Part shown: positions 17,520-26,553 of the stretch, in pieces | How the letters are laid out: each line of letters opens with the position of its first letter | Position numbering within the stretch: position 1 is the stretch's first letter | Source of the DNA: RYN-230 sp963717125 | GTDB lineage: Bacteria; Actinomycetota; Actinomycetes; Streptosporangiales; Streptosporangiaceae | Assembly: GCA_963717125.1 (NCBI GenBank) | Contig: CAVQVG010000013.1 | Coordinates: forward strand, 310,001 to 374,000 | Length of the DNA stretch: 64,000 nt | Direction: 5' to 3' | Program-made: the position numbers and the translations under genes | Notes under the pieces: model-generated | The model's database searches: none | The model's input: the letters and a program-made list of their open reading frames with translations, nothing else | Told to the model about the DNA's origin: nothing

Positions 17520-17927
17520 TCAGCGATAGCCCGGATACAGCTGGCTAGACGGCACGACGCGGGCGCCCAGCGGCACCAGCGAGATTGGGATGATCTTGAA
17601 GTTGGCCAGGCCGAGCGGAATGCCGATGATGGTGAGGCAGAGCAGGACGCCGGTGATCAGATGACCGAGCGCCAGTTCCCAGCCGAACAGGATGATCCAG
17701 ATGATGTTGCCGATCAGCGAGCCAATGCCGGCCCTCTCGCGCCGCTCGATCGACCGGCCGAACGGCCATAGCACGTAGCCCGCGATGCGGAACGCCGCGA
17801 TTCCGAACGGAATGGTGACTACCAGGAAGAACAGGACAAAGCAGATCAGCCCGGCTATCGCGTAGGCGATCGCCATCCAGAACCCGCAAAGCACCAGCCA
17901 GATGATGTTCAGAATAAATCTGAGCAT
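17520..17927 (-). CDS. YccF-domain inner membrane protein
   Basis: The 135-residue protein contains two tandem YccF domains. Each has a hydrophobic pair of helices and the motif seen in NIIWLVLCGFWMAIAYAIAG, TIPFGIAAFRIAGYVLWPFG and, in the second half, NIIWIILFGWELALGHLITG, TIIGIPLGLANFKI. Four membrane segments are predicted by eye. Function is unknown; YccF proteins may be small transport or stress proteins. I chose the ATG at 17927 over the GTG at 17933 because GGGGGG is then correctly spaced. It is flanked by two DUF2277 paralogues on the same strand. Confidence 0.85.
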   Translation of the reverse strand: MLRFILNIIWLVLCGFWMAIAYAIAGLICFVLFFLVVTIPFGIAAFRIAGYVLWPFGRSIERRERAGIGSLIGNIIWIILFGWELALGHLITGVLLCLTIIGIPLGLANFKIIPISLVPLGARVVPSSQLYPGYR

Positions 17928-17975
17928 GTCCACCCCCCGGTGGGCCGCGGCGGCGAGCCATTTTGCCCTTAACCG

Positions 17976-18179
17976 CTACCGTACCTCAAGCCGGCTGAGC
18001 AGCACCGACGTAGCCTTGGCCACGTCCTGCACGGCCTGCTCGAAGGCTTCCGCGTTGTGCTTGGCCGGGCGCTGGAACCCGCTGATCTTCTTCACGTACT
18101 GACGCGCTGCCGCCTGTACGTCCTGGTCAGTGACCTGCTCGGCGTAGGGCGGGCGGAGAGTCTTGATGCTGCGGCACAT
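17976..18179 (-). CDS. DUF2277 family protein (copy 2)
   Basis: The 67-residue protein begins MCRSIKTLRPPYAEQVTDQD and continues VQAAARQYVKKISGFQRP and AVQDVAKATSVLLSRLEVR, full length for DUF2277. It is clearly homologous to copy 1, about 480 bp downstream on the same strand, with the YccF gene between. The copies have diverged substantially, so the duplication is old. It lies 31 nt downstream of dapB and could be co-transcribed with it. Function unknown. Confidence 0.85.
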   Translation of the reverse strand: MCRSIKTLRPPYAEQVTDQDVQAAARQYVKKISGFQRPAKHNAEAFEQAVQDVAKATSVLLSRLEVR

Positions 18180-18210
18180 GTGATCGACAGTACCGGGGTC
18201 GTCCCCCCGA

Positions 18211-18948
18211 CTAGAACAGCAGCGTCTCCAGGCCGAAGGTCAGGCCGGGCGGCAGCGAGCCGAGCTGGCGCACCGCGAGCAGCACGCCCGGCATGAACGA
18301 GGCGCGGTCCAGCGAGTCGTGCCGGATGGTCAGCGTCTCGCCGTGCCCGCCCAGCAGCACCTCCTGGTGCGCGATCAGGCCGGCCAGCCGGACCGAGTGC
18401 ACGTGCACGTCGTCCAGCACGGCGCCCCGGGCCCCCTCGGCCGCCGTCACCGTGGCGTCCGGCGACGCGCCCAGCCCGGCCCCGGTCCGGGCCGCGGCGA
18501 TCATGGCCGCGGTCCGGGACGCCGTGCCGGACGGGGCATCGACCTTGTTCGCGTGGTGCAGCTCGATGATCTCGGCGGACTCGAAGAAGGGGGCCGCCTG
18601 CTCGGCGAACCGCATCATCAGCACCGCGCCGACGGAGAAGTTGGCCGCGATCAGCACCCGCACCGAGGGCGCCCCAGCCAGCCAGTCCCGCACCTGGTCC
18701 AGCCGCGCCTCGTCGAACCCCGACGTGCCGACCACGGTGTCCAGCCCGTGGCTGATGCACCAGTGCAGGTTGTCCAGGACGACGCCGGGGTGGGTGAAGT
18801 TGACCACCACCGCGCAGCCGGTCAGGTCTTCCCGCGGGTCACCCGCGTCGACCGCGGCGCCGACCTCGAGGTCGTCCGCGGCGGACACGGCCGCCCGCAC
18901 CGCGGCGCCCATCCGGCCCCGCGCGCCGAGCACCCCGACCTTGATCAT
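18211..18948 (-). CDS. dapB: 4-hydroxy-tetrahydrodipicolinate reductase
   Basis: DapB reduces 4-hydroxy-tetrahydrodipicolinate with NAD(P)H in the diaminopimelate/lysine pathway. The 245-residue protein has the dinucleotide motif VGVLGARGRMG, the VVGTSGFDE and IAANFSVGAVLM stretches, and the signature ELHHANKVDAPSGTA with the catalytic His and Lys. HVHSVRLAGLIAHQEVLLGG and TIRHDSLDR are standard C-terminal blocks. Length is normal. It follows the M16 peptidase gene as in Streptomyces-type genomes (pnp, M16 peptidase, dapB). Confidence 0.97.
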   Translation of the reverse strand: MIKVGVLGARGRMGAAVRAAVSAADDLEVGAAVDAGDPREDLTGCAVVVNFTHPGVVLDNLHWCISHGLDTVVGTSGFDEARLDQVRDWLAGAPSVRVLIAANFSVGAVLMMRFAEQAAPFFESAEIIELHHANKVDAPSGTASRTAAMIAAARTGAGLGASPDATVTAAEGARGAVLDDVHVHSVRLAGLIAHQEVLLGGHGETLTIRHDSLDRASFMPGVLLAVRQLGSLPPGLTFGLETLLF

Positions 18949-18998
18949 CGCGCCCCGCTTCCCCGCTAGCCTGGCCCCGCCGCACTCATCACGGCGGG

Positions 18999-20330
18999 CT
19001 AGCCGAGCACGCCAGCGAACGCCGCACTGTCATCGTAGGGCCCGACCACGGCCAGCACCTGGGGCCGGGTGAGGATCTCGGTGGCCACCGCGCGCACGTC
19101 GTCGTGGCTGACCGCCTCGATCGCGGCCAGGATCTCGTCCACCGGCTCCAGCCGGGGGTAGACCAGCTCGGACTTGCCCAGCCGGCTCATCCGCGACGAA
19201 GGATCCTCCAGCCCGAGCACCATCGAGCCGCGCAGCTGCCCCTTGCCCCGGTCCAGCTCGGCGTCGGTGAGGCCGTGCGCCACCACCTTGGCCACCTCGT
19301 CCCGGCAGATCGCCAGCACCTCGTCGGCCTTGGACGGCAGGCAGCCCGCGTAGATGCCCCAGATCCCGCTGTCCGCGTGCTGGGTGGTGAAGCTGTACAC
19401 CGAGTAGGCCAGCCCGCGCTTCTCCCGGACCTCCTGGAACAGCCGGGAGGACATGCCGCCGCCGAGCGCCGCGTTCAGCACGCCGAGCGCGAACCGGCGA
19501 TCGTCGGTGCGCCGCAGGCCCGCGCAGCCCAGCACCAGGTTGGCCTGCTCCAGCGGGCGGGACACCAGGCGGATCCCGGTGCCGTCCGCCGCGGCCTCCG
19601 GCACCCCGGTGCCCGGCCCGCCCAGCCGCGGCGCGGCCGGCGTCCGGCCGTCGGCCAGCGCCGGGCCGAACGCCCGCTGCACGTGGGCGACCAGCGCATC
19701 GTGATCCAGGTTGCCCGCGGCCGCCACCACCAGGCTGTCCGGGGTGTACCGGGCCTGGTAGTGCTCGCCGATCTGGGCCTGGGTGATCGCGTTGATCGAG
19801 TCCACCGTGCCGAGGATCGGCCGGCCGAGTGGCGTGTCACCGTACAGCTGGCCGACGAACGCCTCGTGCACCGTGTCCGAGGGATCGTCGTCGTTCATGG
19901 CGATCTCTTCGAGGATCACGCCGCGTTCGGCGTCCACGTCCTTGGCCGCGATCAGCGAGCTGGTCACCATGTCGGACAGCACGTCGATGGCCAGCGGCAG
20001 GTCGGCGTCCAGCACCCGTGCGTAGTAGCAGGTGTACTCCTTGCCGGTGAACGCGTTCAGCTCGCCGCCGACCGCGTCGATGGCGGCCGAGATCTCCAGC
20101 GCGGTGCGCTGCCCGGTCCCCTTGAACAGCAGGTGCTCCAGGTAGTGCGTGGCGCCGGCGTGAGCGGGGTCCTCGTCCCGGGACCCCACCCCCGCCCAGA
20201 TGCCGAACGCCGCCGACCGGACATGGGGCAGCGATTCGGTGATGACCCGGAGGCCGCCCGGCAGCGCGGTGCGCCGCACGGCCCCGGTGTCGTCATCCTC
20301 GGGCCCGGTCCGCGTGTCTCGCATGCTCAC
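18999..20330 (-). CDS. M16 family zinc metallopeptidase (pitrilysin-like)
   Basis: This 443-residue protein has the inverted zinc motif HYLEH (residues 62-66) and the distal glutamate in ERGVILEEIAMNDDDPSD. It also has the C-terminal M16 domain pieces NAALGGGMSSRLFQEVREKRGLAYSVYS and the R-Y pair within them. It resembles mitochondrial processing peptidase-beta-like bacterial enzymes. The substrate is unknown; the consistent position downstream of pnp is a conserved actinobacterial arrangement. The ATG overlaps the pnp stop by 4 nt (ATGA), indicating coupled translation. No signal peptide is visible, so it is probably cytoplasmic. Confidence 0.93.
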   Translation of the reverse strand: MSMRDTRTGPEDDDTGAVRRTALPGGLRVITESLPHVRSAAFGIWAGVGSRDEDPAHAGATHYLEHLLFKGTGQRTALEISAAIDAVGGELNAFTGKEYTCYYARVLDADLPLAIDVLSDMVTSSLIAAKDVDAERGVILEEIAMNDDDPSDTVHEAFVGQLYGDTPLGRPILGTVDSINAITQAQIGEHYQARYTPDSLVVAAAGNLDHDALVAHVQRAFGPALADGRTPAAPRLGGPGTGVPEAAADGTGIRLVSRPLEQANLVLGCAGLRRTDDRRFALGVLNAALGGGMSSRLFQEVREKRGLAYSVYSFTTQHADSGIWGIYAGCLPSKADEVLAICRDEVAKVVAHGLTDAELDRGKGQLRGSMVLGLEDPSSRMSRLGKSELVYPRLEPVDEILAAIEAVSHDDVRAVATEILTRPQVLAVVGPYDDSAAFAGVLG

Positions 20331-22671
20331 GAGTTGTCGCGGTGCCGGCGCTCGCGGTGCCGGGTGCGGTGGCTGTCTCCACCACCCTGGTCGCCGCCCG
20401 CGCGAGCCTCCCGGTCGCCACCGGAATGCTGGCCAGCCGGGCCGCCATCGCCGTTCGGGCTGCCGCCGCCGTCTCCGTCGGCCGCGGCGGCCTCGCGCTC
20501 GACCACCTCGACCGGGACCAGCGACAGCTTGCCCCGGTCGTCGATCTCGCGGATCTCGACCTGGATCTTGTCGCCCACCTTGACCACGTCGTCGACGTTC
20601 TCGATCCGGGCCCCACCGTGCAGCTTGCGCAGCTGGGTGATGTGCAGCAGGCCGTCCTTGCCGGGCAGCAGCGAGATGAACGCGCCGAACGTGGTCGTCT
20701 TGACCACGGTGCCCAGGAACCGCTCGCCGACCTCCGGCATGTGCGGGTTGGCGATCGCGTTGATCGTGGTCCGCGCCGCCTCGGCGGAGGGCCCGTCGGT
20801 GGCGCCGATGTAGATCGTGCCGTCGTCCTCGATGGTGATCTCGGCCCCGGTTTCCTCCTGGATCGAGTTGATCATCTTGCCCTTGGGCCCGATCACCTCG
20901 CCGATCTTGTCCACCGGCACCTTGATGGTGATGATCCGTGGCGCCTGCGGGCTCATCTCGCCCGGGGCGTCGATGGCCTCGCGCATGACTTCCAGGATGG
21001 TCAGCCGGGCCCCACGGGCCTGCTTCAGCGCCGCGCCCAGCACCGCCGCCGGGATCCCGTCGAGCTTGGTGTCCAGCTGCAGCGCGGTGATGACGTCCTT
21101 GGTGCCGGCCACCTTGAAGTCCATGTCACCGAACGCGTCTTCGGCACCGAGGATGTCGGTCAGCGTGACGTACTGGCCGCCCTCGCTGATCAGGCCCATG
21201 GCGATGCCGGACACCATGTCCTTCAGCGGGACGCCCGCGTCCAGCAGCGACATGGTGGACGCGCACACCGAGCCCATCGAGGTCGAGCCGTTGGACCCGA
21301 GCGCCTCGGACACCTGACGGATCGCGTACGGGAACTCCTCCCGGGGGGCAGTACCGGCAGCAGCGCGCGCTCCGCCAGCGCACCGTGGCCGATCTCGCGG
21401 CGCTTGGGCGAGCCGACCCGGCCGGTCTCCCCGGTGGAGTACGGCGGCATGTTGTAGTTGTGCATGTAGCGCTTGGTCCGCTCCGGGTTGAGCGTGTCCA
21501 GCATCTGCTCCATGCGCAGCATGTTGAGCGTGGTGACGCCCAGGATCTGCGTCTCACCCCGCTCGAACAGAGCCGAGCCGTGCACCCGGGGCAGCACGTG
21601 CGCCTCGGCGGACAGCTGGCGGATGTCGGTCAGGCCGCGGCCGTCGATGCGGACGCCGTCCCGGATGATCCGCTCGCGGACCAGCTTCTTGGTCAGCGCG
21701 CGGAAGGCCGCGCTGATCTCCTTCTCCCGGCCCTCGAACTGGCTGGCCAGCTTCTCCTGGGCGAGCGCCTTGACCCGGTCGGTCTCGGTCTCGCGCTCCT
21801 GCTTGCCCGCGATGGTCAGCACCCGGGCCAGCTCGCCGGAGACCTCCGCGGCCACCGCGTCGTAGACGTCCTGCTGATAGTCCACGAACACGGGGAACTC
21901 GGCGGTCGGCTTGGCGGCCTGGTCGGCGACCCGCTGCTGGGCCTCGCAGAGCAGCCGCAGGAACGGCTTGGCCGCCTCCAGGCCCTCCGGCACGGTGTCC
22001 TCGGTGGGCGCCACCGCGCCGCTGCCCGAGTCGGCCAGCAGGCCCAGCGTGCCGGTGGTGGACTCGGCCTCGACCATCATGATGGCCACGTCCCCGTCCG
22101 GGAGCATCCGGCCCGCGACCACCATGTCGAAGGTGGCCTCGTTCAGCTGCTCGTGGGTGGGGAACCCGACCCACTGGCCCTTGATCAGGGCGACCCGCAC
22201 ACCTGCGATCGGACCCGAGAACGGCAGCCCGGCGAGCATGGTGGACAGGGACGCAGCGTTGATGGCGACCACGTCGTACAGGTGCTCAGGATTGAGCGCG
22301 AGGATCGTCTCGACAACCTGAACTTCGTTGCGGAGACCCTTGACGAACGAGGGCCGCAGCGGCCGGTCGATCAGCCGGCAGGTGAGGATCGCGTCCTCGG
22401 ACGGACGGCCCTCCCGGCGGAAGAACGAACCGGGAATCCGGCCGATCGCGTACATCTTCTCTTCCACGTCCACGGTGAGCGGGAAGAAGTCCAGCCCCTC
22501 CTTGGGGTGCTTGCCCGCCGTGGTGGCGGACAGCACCACGGTCTCTTCGTCCAGGTACGCGACGGCGGAACCGGCGGCTAGCCGGGCCAGCCTGCCGGTC
22601 TCGAACTTGATGGTATGGGTGCCGAAGGCCCCGTTATCGATAACGGCTTCGGCGGTATACACACCCTCCAC
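20327..22671 (-). CDS. pnp: Polyribonucleotide nucleotidyltransferase (PNPase), with apparent frameshift
   Basis: PNPase degrades RNA 3'-5' by phosphorolysis and in actinomycetes also synthesises 3' tails. The gene encodes about 781 residues. The first RNase PH domain includes AIGRIPGSFFRREGRPSE and LIDRPLRPSFVKG. The second includes YSTGETGRVGSPKRREIGHG and, after the frame change, EALGSNGSTSMGSVCASTMS and KDVITALQLDTKLDGIP. KH (IGPKGKMINSIQEETGAEI) and S1 (FLGTVVKTTTFGAFISL) domains follow. The frames switch in a run of six G at 21343-21348. One more base restores LPVLPPREEFPYAIRQ exactly. Because pnp is a core gene, a base-calling deletion is the likely cause. Start is GTG at 22671; the stop overlaps the M16 gene. 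Confidence 0.93.
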
Positions 22672-22894
22672 GGGTGAGACCTCCTTGACTGAGGTCCCGC
22701 GTAAACCCCCGCCGGTGGCGTGTGGCTGATCCCAGCCTGCCTGGGCCGGCGGCCGGCCCGGTCTTCGATCGAAGCCCCCGGCCCGCCCTGCCCCGTCGGG
22801 GGCATGGTGACCCGGAAACCACTACCGAGGACCGGTCCTTGCGCCATGCGCTCCGGAACGGGGCCGCGGGATGTAGTTCTTGAGTTGTGCGGGC

Positions 22895-23164
22895 CTACCT
22901 GCGCAGGCCCAGTTTGCTGATGAGCGCACGGTAGCGCTCGATGTCGGTGCGGGCCAGGTACTGCAGCAGGCGCCGGCGGCGCCCAACCAGCAGCAGCAGC
23001 CCGCGGCGGCTGTGGTGGTCGTGCTTGTGCACCTTGAGGTGCTCGGTCAGATCGTTGATCCGCCGCGTCAGCAGTGCGACCTGGACTTCCGGCGAGCCGG
23101 TGTCACCCTCATTGGTCGCGTTACCCGCGATGATCTCCTTCTTGACGGCTGTGTCCAACGGCAC
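22895..23164 (-). CDS. rpsO: 30S ribosomal protein S15
   Basis: The 89-residue protein matches S15 throughout: TAVKKEIIAGNATNEGDTGS, PEVQVALLTRRINDLTEHLK, HKHDHHSRRGLLLLVGRRRR and LLQYLARTDIERYRALISKL. It binds the central domain of 16S rRNA early in 30S assembly. It is followed by pnp after a 223-nt gap, the near-universal rpsO-pnp order. In many bacteria S15 autoregulates through its leader; no specific leader structure could be confirmed here. Upstream (23165-23349) lies the promoter region, beyond which is the GH59 gene instead of the usual ribF. Confidence 0.98.
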   Translation of the reverse strand: MPLDTAVKKEIIAGNATNEGDTGSPEVQVALLTRRINDLTEHLKVHKHDHHSRRGLLLLVGRRRRLLQYLARTDIERYRALISKLGLRR

Positions 23165-23349
23165 GTGGCATCCCTATTCTTCGAGACAGTCATGAAACGG
23201 GGCTTCGCGCCGCCCAGATCACTGGAAGTACTGGAAGCCCCACGGCCAGCCGCTTGAGGGTGCAGCTAACCCTGGCCGGAACTCGCCGACCGCCATCCAA
23301 GGTACCACGTGGGCCGGTGCACCCGGGCCGCGCCGGGCGGTGGCCCCGG

Positions 23350-25467
23350 TCACCGGGTAATCGACAGATTACGGAACTCGGCCTGCGGCCAGGTCCCGGT
23401 CAGCGCGCCCGCCTCGATCCCGGCCAGCCCGGACCGCCAGGCCGGGTCGGAGACCGCGGCGACCTGGTGGCCGTCCACGGCGGCGGTCAGCCGCGGCCCG
23501 GACATGGCCAGCAACAGCCGGTGCCAGCGGCCGCGGCCCAGCGGCCGGGGCAGCCTGCCCGCGGCCAGCGTCACGGTCCGGCCCGGGGCTACGTCGTTGC
23601 GGATCAGTGCCCACGCCCCGGACGCGGCCACGTCGAACAGGTAGCCGTCGAAGTGGCCAATGTCCGGCTGACCGCCGCGCCGGCCCAGCCGGCCGATCAG
23701 CCCGGCCGACGTGCCCCGCTGGGTGAGCAGCGTGTCGACGCTCACCGAGTAGTTGGCCAGGCCTGCCCCGCCGACCGTCGCATAGGGGTAGCGCCAGCCG
23801 GGGGCAGGTGCGTTGTGCCAGAAAATGGGGGTGGGCACGGTGGTCTGTCTGGTACAGGAAAGCGTGCCGCCGCCGGGCCGGGGGCAGCGGGCCAGCTCAA
23901 AGGAGCCGTCCTGGGCGGCCAGGTAGGGCGGTTCGTCGTCAGCGCCGCCGGCCTGCCCGGAGCTGCCCAGGCTGCTCCGGTAGGGCAGCGGGAAGGGGGC
24001 CGGGCGGGGCCCGGCGGCGCGGCCCTTCCCCTGGCCGGACGTGGTGGTCAGCGAGTAGACCCAGCCCGGCTGGACGGTGAACGTGAACGAGCCGGTGCTG
24101 GACGGCCGGATGTCCGGCTGCCGGGCGAACCAGGCCGCCGGGCGGCTGCCGGACGCGCTGAAGTCGCTGGCCCACACGTGCACGGGCCGCCCCGCCAGCC
24201 GGTGACCGCCGGTGACCCGGACCGAGACCTGCTGCGGCGCGCTGGCCGTGGTCGCCTCGATGATCATGCTCCAGTCGGTGCCGCCGCGGCGGACCAGGGT
24301 CACGTAGGAGCCATCCGCGCGGTCACCCTGGAGGAACCCGCTGGCCGAGTCGAGATACCGCCAGCCGCCCGGGTTGCCCGGCCAGGGCGGCCAGACGACC
24401 TGGGTGAACTGCGCGATGGCCCAGGTCATCGCGTTCACCCGGTAGGCCCCGGACCAGGGCTGGTCCGCGGTGACCAGGCCGCGGTTCTCGTACGGCAGAC
24501 CGGGCGGCATGCTGTCGATGACCGGCCACTCCAGGTAGCCGGTGAGCCGGGCGTCCAGGTAGCCGCGGACCACGGCGCGGTCCATCGCGGGCGCGCACGG
24601 CTGCACGCACCCCGGCTGCGCCCCGGCGTCCATCGCGCCCAGCTCGCTGGCCCACAGCGGCCGGCCGGAGGCGATGGCCGCGGCCGGCGCGTAGCAACGG
24701 GTGGCTGGCCCGGCCACCCCGGTCGGATAGCCGCAGACGTCGTGCGTGCCCAGGATCGCGATGTCCGGGTCCGCCGGGTTGGACACGTACTCCCAGGTGG
24801 GGTTCGCGTCCCCGGCGACGAGCTGGACGGACCGGTAACCCGCCGCGTCCAGCGCCAGCCGGAGCCGGTGGAACCAGGCCCGGTGCGTGCCGTCGTCCGA
24901 TTCGTTCCACCCGCCCAGGTAGCTGATGGCCAGCCCGTGCCGGGCCGCGCAGCCCAGCCAGGTCAGCAGGTAGCCGATGTCGGCGCGGGTGAACACGCTG
25001 CCGCTACCCTGGCCCACCCAGCCGGGCGCGGTCCATTGCAGGCCGTACAGCCGGATGCCGGGATTGCGCACCACCGCCTGCCGGGCGATGGCGAACTCGT
25101 AGCCCGCGTCGCAGTTGACCTGGCCGCGGACCGGCTCGACGCTCGGCTCGGCGCCGTCGGTGGAGTTGGCGCCGCCGCCGATCTCCAGCTTGAGCAGTTG
25201 CAGCGCGGCGCCGTAGCCCGGCTTGAACAGGTAGTCCAGGATCTGGCCGCGTTCCGGCGCCGGGTAGTCCATGAGGTACCGGGCGTTCCCGCCGCCGCCC
25301 AGCACCGCGCCCACCCCCTGGTACACCCGGTCCCCGCCCGCGCCGGTCACGGTGACCGTGGTCAGCGGCAGCGGACCGGTGCCGGCCGGCTGCACCAGGG
25401 CGGCAGCCGGGCTGGCTGAGGCGGCTAACCCGGCGGCCAGCGCCGCGGCGGCGAGAGCACGCCGCAT
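23350..25467 (-). CDS. Secreted galactocerebrosidase-like glycoside hydrolase, family GH59
   Basis: The 705-residue protein aligns by eye with animal galactosylceramidase (GALC) over its whole length. Shared blocks are GQILDYLFKPGYGAALQLLK, LEIGGGANSTDGAEPS, RNPGIRLYGLQWTAPGW, LGGWNES (acid/base Glu ~189), LWASELGAMD (nucleophile Glu ~275), LVTADQPWSGAYRVNAMTWA and AQFTQV. They are followed by the beta-sandwich and C-terminal lectin-like domain (LTAAVDGHQVAAV, WRSGLAGIEAG). An N-terminal signal peptide (RRALAAAALAAGLAASASPA) indicates secretion. GALC removes galactose from galactosylceramide; the bacterial substrate may be another beta-galactoside or glycolipid. The ATG at 25467 has a weak ribosome site. 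The gene sits 28 nt after ribF, inside an otherwise conserved translation cluster. Confidence 0.88.
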   Translation of the reverse strand: MRRALAAAALAAGLAASASPAAALVQPAGTGPLPLTTVTVTGAGGDRVYQGVGAVLGGGGNARYLMDYPAPERGQILDYLFKPGYGAALQLLKLEIGGGANSTDGAEPSVEPVRGQVNCDAGYEFAIARQAVVRNPGIRLYGLQWTAPGWVGQGSGSVFTRADIGYLLTWLGCAARHGLAISYLGGWNESDDGTHRAWFHRLRLALDAAGYRSVQLVAGDANPTWEYVSNPADPDIAILGTHDVCGYPTGVAGPATRCYAPAAAIASGRPLWASELGAMDAGAQPGCVQPCAPAMDRAVVRGYLDARLTGYLEWPVIDSMPPGLPYENRGLVTADQPWSGAYRVNAMTWAIAQFTQVVWPPWPGNPGGWRYLDSASGFLQGDRADGSYVTLVRRGGTDWSMIIEATTASAPQQVSVRVTGGHRLAGRPVHVWASDFSASGSRPAAWFARQPDIRPSSTGSFTFTVQPGWVYSLTTTSGQGKGRAAGPRPAPFPLPYRSSLGSSGQAGGADDEPPYLAAQDGSFELARCPRPGGGTLSCTRQTTVPTPIFWHNAPAPGWRYPYATVGGAGLANYSVSVDTLLTQRGTSAGLIGRLGRRGGQPDIGHFDGYLFDVAASGAWALIRNDVAPGRTVTLAAGRLPRPLGRGRWHRLLLAMSGPRLTAAVDGHQVAAVSDPAWRSGLAGIEAGALTGTWPQAEFRNLSITR

Positions 25468-25495
25468 AACGCCAGCGCCGGGCGGCTGACCCGCG

Positions 25496-26446
25496 CTACG
25501 ACTCGCCGACCAGGGCACGGGCGGCGTCCACGTCCCGGTACATCTGCTCGATCAGAGCGGCGGCCGAGTCGAAGCGGACCATGCCGCGCAGCCGGGCCGC
25601 GAAGTCCACCGCGACGTGCACCCCGTACAGGTCGAGGTCGTCCCGGTCCAGCGCGTACGCCTCCACGGTCCGGTCCCGGCCCTCGAACGTCGGGTTGGTG
25701 CCGACCGAGATCGCGGCGGGCCAGCGCGCCGTCTCCTGCCCGTCGTCGTCCAGGCTGGCCAGCCAGCCCGCGTACACCCCGTCGGCGGGCACGGCCGGGT
25801 AGGGCGTGGTCTCCAGGTTGGCGGTCGGGAAGCCGAGCGCCCGGCCGCGCTGGTGACCGCGCACCACCACGCCTTCCACCCGGTGCGGGCGGCCCAGGTC
25901 GCGGGCGGCACCGGCCACGTCACCGGCGTTCAGCTGGTCCCTGATTTCGCTGGAGGAGATGGTCACGCCGTGCTCGGCGAGCAGCGGCGGGGCCTCGGCG
26001 CCGAAGTCGTACTTCTCGCCCAGCTCGGCGAGCAGCGCCACGTCACCGGCGGCCCGGTGGCCGAACCGGAAGTTCTCCCCCACCACCACCCAGCGGGCGC
26101 GCAGCCGCTCGGCCAGCACCATCCGGACGAACTCATCCGGCCCGAGCCGGGAGAAGTCCAGCGTGAACGGCAGCACGCAGACCGCGTCGCAGCCCTCCCC
26201 GGCCAGCAACTGGACCCGGCGCCGGACGGTGACCAGCAGCGGCGGGTGCGAGCCGGGCCGGATCACCTCATCCGGATGCGGGTCGAAGGTGATCACGACC
26301 AGCGGCAGTTGCCGGCTGTCCGCGACCGCGCGGGCCCGGGCCACGATGCGCTGGTGACCGCGGTGCACCCCGTCGAACACGCCGACGGTGACCACGGAAG
26401 CCCCCCAGTCCCCTGGCACTTCGTCCAGGCCTTGCCAGCGCTGCAC
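25496..26446 (-). CDS. ribF: Bifunctional riboflavin kinase / FAD synthetase
   Basis: RibF phosphorylates riboflavin to FMN and adenylates it to FAD. The 316-residue protein has the N-terminal FAD synthetase nucleotidyltransferase domain (VTVGVFDGVHRGHQRIVARA, VVITFDPHPDEV, VVGENFRFGHRAAGDVALL, ISSSEIRDQL). The C-terminal riboflavin kinase domain follows (GVVVRGHQRGRALGFPTANL, VYAGWLASL, ISVGTNPTF, VEAYALD, RGMVRFDSAAALIEQM). The GTG at 26446 is preceded by AAGGAG. The longer frame to 27475 overlaps the DAHP synthase gene and is a shadow. In most actinomycetes ribF directly follows truB; here a DAHP synthase gene lies between. Confidence 0.97.
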   Translation of the reverse strand: MQRWQGLDEVPGDWGASVVTVGVFDGVHRGHQRIVARARAVADSRQLPLVVITFDPHPDEVIRPGSHPPLLVTVRRRVQLLAGEGCDAVCVLPFTLDFSRLGPDEFVRMVLAERLRARWVVVGENFRFGHRAAGDVALLAELGEKYDFGAEAPPLLAEHGVTISSSEIRDQLNAGDVAGAARDLGRPHRVEGVVVRGHQRGRALGFPTANLETTPYPAVPADGVYAGWLASLDDDGQETARWPAAISVGTNPTFEGRDRTVEAYALDRDDLDLYGVHVAVDFAARLRGMVRFDSAAALIEQMYRDVDAARALVGES

Positions 26447-26553
26447 AGTGCTGCTCCTTCGATCCGTTGCTGCTCCTTCGACGCGTTGACCGGCCGCCCC
26501 GTGGCCGATACCCCGCACAGTCAAGACTGCCACGTATGGCCGGCCCCCCGGGA

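Noticed and set aside
21343..21348. Programmed ribosomal frameshift in pnp
   Set aside because: No stimulatory structure is evident, pnp is not known to use one, and similar breaks occur in many unrelated genes of the window.
22672..22894. S15-binding leader or riboswitch between rpsO and pnp
   Set aside because: Several GC stems can be drawn, but none with a recognisable pseudoknot or conserved motif.
23254..25419. Plus-strand open frame of 721 codons opposite the GH59 gene
   Set aside because: It is the antisense shadow produced by extreme third-position GC; composition is Arg/Pro/Gly/Ala-rich without any family motif, while the minus strand matches GH59 throughout.
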